Below, one piece after another: positions 7,780-16,445 of a stretch of DNA of 45,963 bases; position 1 is the stretch's first letter, and every line of letters starts with the position of its first letter. Made by a program: the position numbers and the translations under genes. The notes beneath the pieces were generated by a model that had not been told where the DNA came from, made no database searches, and saw only the letters and a list, made by a program, of their open reading frames with translations. Where the stretch lies: the NCBI GenBank assembly GCA_016928435.1, contig JAFGKT010000055.1:1-45963 (forward strand), read 5' to 3'. Source of the DNA: Sedimentisphaerales bacterium (GTDB lineage Bacteria; Planctomycetota; Phycisphaerae; Sedimentisphaerales; SM23-30).

Positions 7780-9315
7780 ATGAAAACATGGAAGAATCGT
7801 TACTGCAGAAGGTTGCTGTTGAGTTTGGGGTGCTGCGCATTGATCGTGACAGCCGTGGGCTGTACCGATCCTGAAGACTTAGGACGCTTTCGCGCTACGC
7901 CAGTAACCACTGTTATACTGGACAGCTTAGGTGTGGTCGATGAACAGGACGCGGTCTTCGCCAATGCGCGCGATCCCCGCGTCCAAGATATTGTCGCCCC
8001 AGACGACGAATACGTCATTGGCCCCGGAGATTATCTCAATATCTCTATATTTGAATTGTTCAGTACCAATGTCGAATGGGTTGGCCAGAAGGAAGTCTCA
8101 GAAACAGGCAGAATCACATTGCCCGTTGTCGGCACCCTCACCGCGGCCGGCCGTACCGAACTGGAATTCACCGAGGATGTCATCAATGTGCTAAGCCCCG
8201 CGATCATTCGGGATCCCAAAGTCAGCATTGTGGTGACCTATTCACGCGATCGAATCTTCTCAATATCCGGAGCCATTCAAGCACCAGGGCAGTATCCTAT
8301 CAATAGAAATGATTTTCGTCTGTCCGATGCGCTGGCGTTGGCTGGCGGTGCCCCCCAAAGTAATGCCGATTCCATATATGTGATCCGACGCGTAGAAATC
8401 GATGCGGCATCCATGGGATCGCCCACCGAAACTGCCACCCAAGAAGAACCATTTGCTGTTCCAAGGCCGCCTCTGTCTGGAACTCAAAACGGCAATAATA
8501 TAGAGCCATCAACCACTGTGCCCGCCGAACCAATCGACCAACGCCAGGAATTGCTCCAGAGTGTCGAGCCGTTGTCACTTAACACCGATTCCGATGATAT
8601 GCTAATGGTCTCTTTGTCGGATTCTATGCAAGAACCGGAAACGGTACACCAAGGCCGACCTTTGCGCGTTGTGCATGATGAAAGTGGTTTCCGCTTAATA
8701 CCCGCAGACGGCGAAATGCCGGATGATAACGCAGATGATTGGCTCGCCGGTGAAACTACACCCGGTGATACCGATGAAGGCTTGAATTTCCTGCCGCCGT
8801 TGGCGAATGAGTTTTCCGCCGACCTCGAAGGTACCGCCGGGGGGACCGGTTATAGCCAGGAAGTTATACGCGTTGATCTGCGCGAACTACGCAATGGCAA
8901 TCAAAATATCGTTATCAAACCCGGTGACGATATCCAAGTGCCTTTGAACTCGATGGGCGTTTATCACGTCATGGGACAGGTAGCAAGGCCCGGGGCTTAT
9001 TCGTTGAGCGGCGATCGTCAGACTTTGAAGCAAGTCATCGCCGGCGCCGGACCTTTGTCGCCGTTGGCTTGGCCCAGCCGGTGCGAAATCATTCGACGCG
9101 TCGGGCCCGATCGTGAAGTCACTTATGCCGTCAACTTAGAAATGTTGTTTGCCGGCACTGCCCCAGATGTCTTTATCAAAGCTAATGATATTATCAATGT
9201 CGGTTCGCATCCGGTTTCGCGTTGGGTCGCTGTCGTACGCCAGAGCTTCCGCGCAACCTATGGTTTTGGATTTGTGTATGACCGTAATCTCGCGGATGTG
9301 GACGTTGGCAATTAA
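7780..9315 (+). CDS. Wza-like polysaccharide export lipoprotein (Poly_export + two SLBB domains)
   Basis: 511 residues, ATG 7780 after GGGAGG. The N-terminus has a basic stretch, a hydrophobic core and Cys28 in TAVGC, a probable lipobox, so an outer-membrane or periplasm-facing lipoprotein is expected. The Poly_export domain starts at VIGPGDYLNISIF (about residue 80). A first SLBB follows (SGAIQAPGQYPINRNDF). Then comes a long acidic, low-complexity linker (about 200-350) that the E. coli protein lacks. A second SLBB is at HVMGQVARPGAYSLSG. The C-terminus has RQSFRATYGFGFVYDR rather than a clear amphipathic barrel helix. The expected role is the export channel for the polysaccharide whose chain length is set by the BY-kinase at 16446. 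It starts the forward cluster of export, exosortase, EpsI-like, TPR and kinase genes. Confidence 0.9.
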   Translation: MKTWKNRYCRRLLLSLGCCALIVTAVGCTDPEDLGRFRATPVTTVILDSLGVVDEQDAVFANARDPRVQDIVAPDDEYVIGPGDYLNISIFELFSTNVEWVGQKEVSETGRITLPVVGTLTAAGRTELEFTEDVINVLSPAIIRDPKVSIVVTYSRDRIFSISGAIQAPGQYPINRNDFRLSDALALAGGAPQSNADSIYVIRRVEIDAASMGSPTETATQEEPFAVPRPPLSGTQNGNNIEPSTTVPAEPIDQRQELLQSVEPLSLNTDSDDMLMVSLSDSMQEPETVHQGRPLRVVHDESGFRLIPADGEMPDDNADDWLAGETTPGDTDEGLNFLPPLANEFSADLEGTAGGTGYSQEVIRVDLRELRNGNQNIVIKPGDDIQVPLNSMGVYHVMGQVARPGAYSLSGDRQTLKQVIAGAGPLSPLAWPSRCEIIRRVGPDREVTYAVNLEMLFAGTAPDVFIKANDIINVGSHPVSRWVAVVRQSFRATYGFGFVYDRNLADVDVGN

Positions 9316-9389
9316 AGTCGAACCCAACAATAATCTCAAGACAATCAGTCTTGGTACTTCCGTCGAGAAAAGCGCAGAATAGGTGTAAT

Positions 9390-10382
9390 ATGGTAGAAGC
9401 AAAAGTTCAGACAATCGATCCCAGCCAAAGGCGCAAACGCCGGATCGATCTTGTCTGGACCATAATTATTATCGGAGGCCTCTACGCGATATTGTTCCGC
9501 GAAGAGCTGCTGTCTCTATGGAATCGCTGGACCAGCGACGCCAGTGAGTCACACGGATTTCTCATCCCGGCATTCAGCTTGTACTTCTTGTACCAGGACC
9601 GCCTTCGTTGGAGCCAACTAAAAGCCAAGCCGTCGTTTTGGGGACTACTGCTGATTTTTGGCAGTCTGTTCATGTATGCCGGATTCTTCTATATTGGCAT
9701 GGGATATCCCCGCCAAGTATCCATTTTGGGTGTACTGCTGGGAACAATACTGCTTCTGGGAGGCTGGCGTGCTTTTTGGTTGTCATTGTTGCCTGTGTTG
9801 TTTTTGATATTCGCTATGCCTTTGCCGGCCAGAATGTACTATCAAATATCCATGCCCATGCGAGAGCTGGCTTCCGCCGCCGCCACGATGATTTTGAATG
9901 TAATGCCTAATATCGATTGGGTCGAAGCTACCGGAGTCGTAATACACGGCACGCACTTGGGCGCCGATGGCGCGGCTGAACCTTTCAGTCTTAATGTCGC
10001 TGAGGCTTGCAGTGGAATGCGCTTGTTGCAGGCGTTCCTGGCTTTAGGTGTAGCCATGGCGTATTTGGAAAAACGACCCATTGCCCATCGCGTAGTCTTG
10101 GTTTGCAGTACGATTCCAATTGCCATATTTTGTAATATGCTGCGAGTTCTGCTAACCGGATTTATACACATATATATCGGCGCTGATTATGCGACCGGCA
10201 CTTTGCACACGCTCTTGGGTATGGCAATGCTGGTTGTGGCGTTTGGGCTATATGGCCTGCTCGCCTGGCTGATGAATAATCTGTTTGTGGATGAATCAGA
10301 AACTAAAAAGCAAGTCTTGGTCGTCGGCCAAAAAGCAGCGGAATCCGCTGCTTCAGATACGCAAGGGGGAAATGACAAATGA
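9390..10382 (+). CDS. Exosortase (PEP-CTERM sorting transpeptidase)
   Basis: 330 residues from ATG 9390 (AGGTG at 9381); the 13-residue upstream extension is rejected. It is an integral membrane protein of about eight hydrophobic segments. The early SHGFLIPAFSLYFLYQDR motif is typical of exosortases. Catalytic residues are in place: Cys207 in AEACSGMR, Arg252 in CNMLRV and His273 in GTLHTLLG. In this family the enzyme recognises the C-terminal PEP-CTERM signal, cleaves it and transfers the protein to an envelope acceptor. The subtype cannot be fixed without a tree. Its stop overlaps the next start (ATGA), so it is translationally coupled to the EpsI-like gene. Intact candidate substrates in this window are the proteins at 25740-26792 and 43876-44388. 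Confidence 0.93.
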   Translation: MVEAKVQTIDPSQRRKRRIDLVWTIIIIGGLYAILFREELLSLWNRWTSDASESHGFLIPAFSLYFLYQDRLRWSQLKAKPSFWGLLLIFGSLFMYAGFFYIGMGYPRQVSILGVLLGTILLLGGWRAFWLSLLPVLFLIFAMPLPARMYYQISMPMRELASAAATMILNVMPNIDWVEATGVVIHGTHLGADGAAEPFSLNVAEACSGMRLLQAFLALGVAMAYLEKRPIAHRVVLVCSTIPIAIFCNMLRVLLTGFIHIYIGADYATGTLHTLLGMAMLVVAFGLYGLLAWLMNNLFVDESETKKQVLVVGQKAAESAASDTQGGNDK

Positions 10383-11176
10383 ATGATTATATATTTGGTC
10401 CTTTAAGCCGATTGTTTCGTCGGCCTAGCTTTGTAATCTGCGTATTGGTGCTTGGTATATGCGCCGGCGGCCTCCACATCGCCGCCGAACAACTGCAAAT
10501 CGAATTCCGCAAACGCGCAGTGCCTCTGCAGCATCCTTTGGATGAATTGGATATATCTAAGATGCGAATTGGCGATGAGCCCGGATACGAACTGCTCGAA
10601 GCGAGACGTATCCCAGCCGAAATCGAGGAAGAACTGGGAACTCGAGATTATATTCAGTGGACCGTGGCTGACTTGAGCTACCCCGAAGGTGATCCCAGAC
10701 GAATACAAACCATCTTTATTACCTATTATACCGGCAATCCCGACAAAGTCCCGCATGTCCCAGATTGGTGCTATGTGGGCTCGGGCGGACGAATAACTGA
10801 CACCGAGAACATCGAAATCACCGTGCCCAATAATGGTACCGACAGCGATCAGTTGTCAATGAGAATACTGGAAATATCTTTTCCTTCTCGTTGGATGAAC
10901 ACGCGTTCCAATGTTATCAAGACCGTGGGCTACTTCTTCTCCGTTAATGGCGATTATCGCTGTACTCGTGATGAAGTACGCGTTCGCCAAGCATGGATTT
11001 TCGATCGTTACGCTTATTTTAGCAAAGTGGAACTAAACCTGCTCGACCAGCAAGACTTGACACGAGAGCAAGTTGTCGAAGCTCTGGAACATTTGGCGCA
11101 GCGACTGGTTCCGGTTTTAGTCAGCGACCATTGGCCGGTTTGGCCGGTCGTCGAAGAAGATCAGCCTGAAAATTGA
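10379..11176 (+). CDS. Exosortase-associated EpsI-like protein (DUF3485 type)
   Basis: 265 residues, starting inside the exosortase stop codon (4-nt overlap). One N-terminal membrane segment (about 18-36, FVICVLVLGICAGGLHIA) anchors an extracytoplasmic domain. The pattern TRDYIQWTVADL, then IFITYYTG, then VPHVPDWCYVGSGG matches the DUF3485/EpsI signature, in which an aromatic strand precedes an H-x-P-x-x-Cys segment. In many bacteria this domain is fused to the exosortase C-terminus; here it is separate but coupled. Its role in the family is not settled: it is required alongside the exosortase and polysaccharide genes, but no catalytic activity is established. The match is by pattern only. 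Confidence 0.82.
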   Translation: MNDYIFGPLSRLFRRPSFVICVLVLGICAGGLHIAAEQLQIEFRKRAVPLQHPLDELDISKMRIGDEPGYELLEARRIPAEIEEELGTRDYIQWTVADLSYPEGDPRRIQTIFITYYTGNPDKVPHVPDWCYVGSGGRITDTENIEITVPNNGTDSDQLSMRILEISFPSRWMNTRSNVIKTVGYFFSVNGDYRCTRDEVRVRQAWIFDRYAYFSKVELNLLDQQDLTREQVVEALEHLAQRLVPVLVSDHWPVWPVVEEDQPEN

Positions 11177-11353
11177 TTGTGTTTTTACTCAGGTGATTAC
11201 CAGCAAAACATCGATCGCTGCGAATAATCGCCTACATAATAAGAATGTTTAAGTTGGTTCAATAAAAGGGTTTTAGTTATGCTTCAGTAACTGGGCCTTA
11301 ACATAACAAGTGACGCACGACGGCGCGGAGAATACCTAGGAGTTAGATTTTAC

Positions 11354-14300
11354 ATGGCTAAACTGAATAAAAAGCTGATTTGGATTCTAGTATCGGTTTT
11401 AGTGGTACTTATTGTTGCGGGCGGAATTGTAGCATATCTCTATAAGTTCCAAGACCCCGTGCCTCATCTTGAAGAGGGAGTTAAACTAAAGACCCAAGCC
11501 GAGCAACTCGAAAGTCAGATCGCCTTGGAAGTCGCTGATATCCAAGATCCCTGCGCATTGCATTATTCCCTACAGCATCTGCGGGAAGAACGTACAGATG
11601 ATTATTGGCGTGATTGTATTCGTTCGCTGCAAAAGGCGGTTCAGCATTCCAGAAGCAATGTGGCTATTAGGCTGGAAGCTCTGCATGAACTTGCCGATGT
11701 CTATATGCAACGCGGCAATTACCAAGGGTGGAGATCGGCCTGGAATGCTATCTTGGAGGAAGATAGAACCAACTATGACGCAGCCCGTACCTTGGCGGAT
11801 TATTTCTATGAATTTGCTTCTAATTTCCCGCGCGAAGGTTGGCATCAGGTTTGGTCCGAAGTCCGAACCCGCGCCGAAGGACTCTTGGAGTTGAAGCCCG
11901 ATGATATGGATGCCAGGCTCATGTTGGCTGATGCTATTCTAAAGCAATATACCGTCGGTTTGTCGCGAGATGTCACCGGCGATATTGAGCGTATTAATGA
12001 ACTATTGCAAGAGGTCATGGCTGATGACGAAGGAAATGTGCAAGCTTGTCGTCAGCTTGCTGAGTTGGCTATGGTTCGCGCTGATAGGGCGATCTTACCG
12101 GAAGAACGAAGACAATTCCAAGAGCAAGCCCTGCAATTGCTCACCACGGCTATTGAAGCCAACCCCGATGACCCCGATGCTTATTTCAATCTGATGCAGT
12201 ATTATCTGTTTCCTGTTGTTGATTCAAAGTATCAATTGGTGATGAATGTGACCGGAGAGGCCGAACGCACGGCAGTTATCGCCGCTGCACAGGAATACGC
12301 CCAACAAGCCTTAGAAAGCGTCGTAGAAATGACCGAACGCTTTCCTCAAGATGCGCGTTTCAAAACAGGCCTATCACGGGTGCTGTTACGTACCGGCATA
12401 ACCTATGATGCTCTTACCCAAGCCATCGATCTTGTCGAGGCGTCTCTGGATTGCCCCAACGCCGATATCGTATGGTGCCAAACTTTGGCTGATTACTATC
12501 GACGCCGGTCGGAATTCACCACTGAACCACAACCCGATCTGCAATCCGCTTTTAATGTGTTGTGGAAGCTGTTGTATGATCCGCAAGTCTTTGATCCCGA
12601 TGTGTTTGGACCCAGAGGGGAAAGCTTGCGCCAATTACGCTTTAATTCAATGCAATTGATGATCGATGTAGCCACAAAATTGGCTTCCCTGACCGATGAT
12701 CAAGCCCAACATGATAACTATCTGCAGATAGCACGAGGCTATCTAACTGAATTCCAAGAAACGCTCGGTGAAGAGGAATTGGTGGTTCAGATACTCAAAG
12801 GCACCGTACAGTTGACGGAAGGCAATTGGCAAGAGGGGGTCCGAACCCTGTTTCACGCGCGTCAGGCGGTAATGGCTGCTGGAGCACGTGATGCGCGCCT
12901 TGATATGAAATTGTTCCGAGCCCTGCGAGGCGGTCCATACAATGACTTGGCTATAATCTTCGGTCAATCGGCCATTACTAGTGGCCTTAATTCCCCCGGT
13001 AACGTATTGGAATACCTACAGGTAGTTGCGCTCAATCCTCTTCCAGGCCAACTCGAAGAAGTACTCGATATGATGAATGCCTTTGAGGAAAAATACGCCG
13101 GTGATTCCCGCATTCTGAACGATGTGTTCTATATGATCAAGGCGGAATCACTGTTGCGACTGGGAAGATACGCCGAGGCCGCTCAAGCTTTGGATGAGGT
13201 ACAAGACCGATCCGCGCGATGGCAGTCACTCAGGGCTCAGAGTTATGAAACCCCTGAACAGCGCGTCGCCGCGCTCGAAGAATATGTGACCGATTATCCC
13301 GATGATTTGGGTGCGATCATGGCTCTGTATCGTTATTATATACCCTTAGGTGCCGAAGACCCATCATATTATGATAGAGCCCAAGAAATGGTGGATACAG
13401 CATTAACTCTCCAACCGGATAATATCGGCCTGCTCAGAATGCAGCGGAGATTGGAAGAAGACGATCCCAATAATATAACTGCTGAACGGGATCGGGAAAT
13501 ACTGCTCGATATCCTTTCAAATATTCAGGATGATTTTCAACGCGAATCCCAATTGGGCGCGTACTACGCGGCATTGGCGGAGTCAACTACCGATGAGCAA
13601 GTTGCTCGTGAGTCGCTTACTCAAGCTCGTTCACACTATGAAGCCGCTCAAGCTGCCGCGACCGGCGATCAAACCGTGCTAAGGGAGTTGTTCAGTCTTG
13701 TACTCGCTGATGAGGATTGGACCAGGGCAAGACAACTCTTAAGCGGAGCCGGCTCGGAAATCGACCAACTTGAATTCGAAGCTGATCTTGCTATCGCGCA
13801 GGAACAATGGACCAATGCCATAGCTATATTGAACCAGTATTTGGATTATCGCCCAGTGTCGGTTCGGGCTTATATATCTTTGGCGCAAGCATATTATAAT
13901 TTGAACCAGATCGATCAAGCCGTGGCTGCCGCACGCCAAGCGGTTCAATTGCAGCCGCGCAGTGTCCCCGCCAATCGAGTGCTGGCGCTGACTCTAAATA
14001 CCTTGCATCAGCAAATTGATGTCAACCAGCTGACAGAAGATGATTTGACAGAAGTCATCCGCGCTTCTGATATCGTAGCCGCGCAAGATCCAACTTATCG
14101 CGAATTGGGATTCCGATTGGTGTATTATCCAGCGCTGGCGAACTACTACGGCCGCTATCTCCGCACCTTGCCCGCGGGAGAGGAAACCAATCAAATACGT
14201 AGCCAATACCTCCAAAAGATCAACCAGTTGTATAGCGGAGCTATTATGGTCTGTGCTGCATTGATTAATGATAATCCCTCCGATGTGGAAAACTGGCTTC

Positions 14301-16324
14301 GGTTGGCCGGCTTATATAGTGGCTTCGCCCAAGCTATTCCAGAAGACCAAGTCCAACCTATCACCGAACTGAACAACCTTGCTAAAGAAGCCTACGAACA
14401 GGCAATAGCCGAGAATCCCACTGAAATTACACTCAGAAGTTCCTACAGCCTGTTTCTGAGGTCTCTGGGAGAAGAACAAGCCGCTCAGCAGGTTATGGAT
14501 GCGATGATGTCCGATGCCCAAGCGGATAATATTACCGAAGCACGCCTGCAACGCAGTCAATTACACATGATTGCTAATGAACTGCCCCAAGCTGAAGCGT
14601 TGCTAAATGAAGTGTTAACCGAAGAACCCGAAAACCGCCAAGCCCAGGCCATGCTTGCCGATGTCTATCTTGGTACCGATCGTTACTTGGAAGCCGCTAA
14701 TGTCTTTCGTGATATGCGCGGTGATGAAGTCGATGAAACTCTTATGTCCCGAGAAGCCGAATCCTTGATAATGGCCGGCGCTTTCGATCAGTCGCAAGCT
14801 CTGCTCGATCAGTCGCAGGCAGAGTTGGGAGAGAGAGTCTGGATTGTGATGTTGCGAGCCAAACAAGCCCGAATACAAGGTGAGTATGATAGAGCCATAG
14901 CATTGTCTGATCGGGCCTTGCAACTAGCTGAAGACGACAATGCCCGTACTGTCGCAAACATGCTAAAGGCCGAGTCGCTGTATGCCGCCGGTCGCTTGGA
15001 AGAAGCCTTGACTGTTCTGCTTGATCTACGTAGTACCTTGCCCGCCGAGAGTAATCTGGGAAGATCTCTGCTGGCGCAGATATATTGGCAAACCAATCGC
15101 CAACGTGAAGCTGTAACCGAGCTGGAAGTCGCTTTGAATAACACACCTGAAGACGATGCCATACGTGCCCGTTTGGCGCGACTGTTGGAAATTCAGCAAC
15201 GCTGGAACAATCTGGAACGAATCTATCTGCAAGCCCTTGAGATGCACCCCGATAGCCTAGATTGGCATTTAGATGCCGGACAAATGTACCTCAGAAGAAT
15301 GCAAAATGCTATTGAAACCGGCGATCGTAACGGGGCCAATCAATACGGAAGTCAAGCTATACCGTTGCTCAGTCGTGCGCTGGAATTGGCACGAGCCGAA
15401 GGAAGAAGACAGGTAGAAGCAGCATCGTTGTTGGCCACCGTCTTGCGACAGGCCGGAAGATATCAGCAGGCCTTGGATCGAATCGCGGAAAATCTAACCG
15501 GACAACCAATCGACGCTATCTTGCTTCTGCGACGCGCCGAAGTGCTGTATGCCATGGGCCGACAGGCAAACGCCTTGAGTACTCTCGAAGAAGCTTTGGG
15601 ACTTGTCTCTGATTCCCCAGCGCTGCGTGATATGTTCTTGTCGGGAGTCGCCGGAGTCGGTGATGTGCAAACTCTCATTGATTGGGGACAGCAAAAACTC
15701 GCCCAGCGCCCGGATTGGCGCATTATGAGATTGCTGCTCGCTAATCTGTATTATCAGACTGGAAATGTGCAAATGCAGATCCAAGTCTTGGAGCCGGCCC
15801 TGCAAGACGCCGCAGCCGAAGACCTAATACGAATCTATCCGCTCTTGGCTGTCTCTTATAGCCAAGTGGGCCGGATCGATGATGCCGTCCAAATATATCA
15901 TACTCTATTGGAAACCTCTCCAAATAATCCTAATTATGTGAATAACTTGGCGTATTTGTTGCTCGGACAGCGAGGCTACGAAGCTGAAGCTATCGCCATG
16001 GCTGAACGTGCCTATGGATTGGCGCCGGATAACGCTCATATTATGGATACCTACGCGTTGGCTCTCTTGCAGCAGCAGCGCTATGAAGAAGCCTTACAAA
16101 TCTCAGATCGGGCGCTTGCTAGTCTCTTGGCCCAAGAGGTTGTGATTAATGGCGAATTCTATTTGCATCGAGCCCAGGCAGCTATCGGCCTAGAGAGATA
16201 TCTCGAAGCCTATGAGGATTTACTAATGGCTCTCGATAGTCCACTCGATCAAGGTACACGAGAGATCGTCCAAGAACTTATTAATGGTCTGCCAGCAGAA
16301 ATTACCGGCGCAGCGCAAAACTAA
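11354..16324 (+). CDS. Giant membrane-anchored TPR protein of the exosortase/polysaccharide locus
   Basis: 1656 residues, ATG 11354 after AGGAG. Residues 8-29 (IWILVSVLVVLIVAGGIVAY) form one transmembrane anchor; there is no lipobox. Almost all the rest is helical tetratricopeptide-like repeats, for example AEALLNEVLTEEPENRQA, NAIAILNQYLDYRPVSVRA and AIAMAERAYGLAPDNAHI. It is roughly analogous to PrsT, the TPR lipoprotein of PEP-CTERM loci (about 900 residues), but nearly twice as long and anchored by a helix. The TPR array probably scaffolds the export or sorting machinery on the outer face of the inner membrane; this is inferred from context. It is separated by 177 bp from the EpsI-like gene and followed by a probable terminator. 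Glu-, Gln- and Ala-rich composition and balanced codon use contrast with the C-rich genes outside this locus. Confidence 0.88.
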   Translation: MAKLNKKLIWILVSVLVVLIVAGGIVAYLYKFQDPVPHLEEGVKLKTQAEQLESQIALEVADIQDPCALHYSLQHLREERTDDYWRDCIRSLQKAVQHSRSNVAIRLEALHELADVYMQRGNYQGWRSAWNAILEEDRTNYDAARTLADYFYEFASNFPREGWHQVWSEVRTRAEGLLELKPDDMDARLMLADAILKQYTVGLSRDVTGDIERINELLQEVMADDEGNVQACRQLAELAMVRADRAILPEERRQFQEQALQLLTTAIEANPDDPDAYFNLMQYYLFPVVDSKYQLVMNVTGEAERTAVIAAAQEYAQQALESVVEMTERFPQDARFKTGLSRVLLRTGITYDALTQAIDLVEASLDCPNADIVWCQTLADYYRRRSEFTTEPQPDLQSAFNVLWKLLYDPQVFDPDVFGPRGESLRQLRFNSMQLMIDVATKLASLTDDQAQHDNYLQIARGYLTEFQETLGEEELVVQILKGTVQLTEGNWQEGVRTLFHARQAVMAAGARDARLDMKLFRALRGGPYNDLAIIFGQSAITSGLNSPGNVLEYLQVVALNPLPGQLEEVLDMMNAFEEKYAGDSRILNDVFYMIKAESLLRLGRYAEAAQALDEVQDRSARWQSLRAQSYETPEQRVAALEEYVTDYPDDLGAIMALYRYYIPLGAEDPSYYDRAQEMVDTALTLQPDNIGLLRMQRRLEEDDPNNITAERDREILLDILSNIQDDFQRESQLGAYYAALAESTTDEQVARESLTQARSHYEAAQAAATGDQTVLRELFSLVLADEDWTRARQLLSGAGSEIDQLEFEADLAIAQEQWTNAIAILNQYLDYRPVSVRAYISLAQAYYNLNQIDQAVAAARQAVQLQPRSVPANRVLALTLNTLHQQIDVNQLTEDDLTEVIRASDIVAAQDPTYRELGFRLVYYPALANYYGRYLRTLPAGEETNQIRSQYLQKINQLYSGAIMVCAALINDNPSDVENWLRLAGLYSGFAQAIPEDQVQPITELNNLAKEAYEQAIAENPTEITLRSSYSLFLRSLGEEQAAQQVMDAMMSDAQADNITEARLQRSQLHMIANELPQAEALLNEVLTEEPENRQAQAMLADVYLGTDRYLEAANVFRDMRGDEVDETLMSREAESLIMAGAFDQSQALLDQSQAELGERVWIVMLRAKQARIQGEYDRAIALSDRALQLAEDDNARTVANMLKAESLYAAGRLEEALTVLLDLRSTLPAESNLGRSLLAQIYWQTNRQREAVTELEVALNNTPEDDAIRARLARLLEIQQRWNNLERIYLQALEMHPDSLDWHLDAGQMYLRRMQNAIETGDRNGANQYGSQAIPLLSRALELARAEGRRQVEAASLLATVLRQAGRYQQALDRIAENLTGQPIDAILLLRRAEVLYAMGRQANALSTLEEALGLVSDSPALRDMFLSGVAGVGDVQTLIDWGQQKLAQRPDWRIMRLLLANLYYQTGNVQMQIQVLEPALQDAAAEDLIRIYPLLAVSYSQVGRIDDAVQIYHTLLETSPNNPNYVNNLAYLLLGQRGYEAEAIAMAERAYGLAPDNAHIMDTYALALLQQQRYEEALQISDRALASLLAQEVVINGEFYLHRAQAAIGLERYLEAYEDLLMALDSPLDQGTREIVQELINGLPAEITGAAQN

Positions 16325-16345
16325 CATGCTGCTAAAACCGTCCGT

Positions 16346-16384
16346 AAAGCCTCTGTGTGAGTTCTCATGAACGGCGGCTTTTTT
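16346..16384 (+). terminator. Probable intrinsic terminator or attenuator after the TPR gene
   Basis: AAAGCC (16346-16351) pairs with GGCTTT (16376-16381), with an inner stem around TGTGAG/CTCATG and a short T run to 16384. It lies 25 nt after the TPR stop and about 60 nt before the kinase start. The stem is imperfect, so read-through is likely. Confidence 0.5.
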
Positions 16385-16445
16385 CAAGATTCGTATGGTT
16401 ATAAATTTGTCGTAAACTATGGCATAAGATACGAGGAATCAAGTG

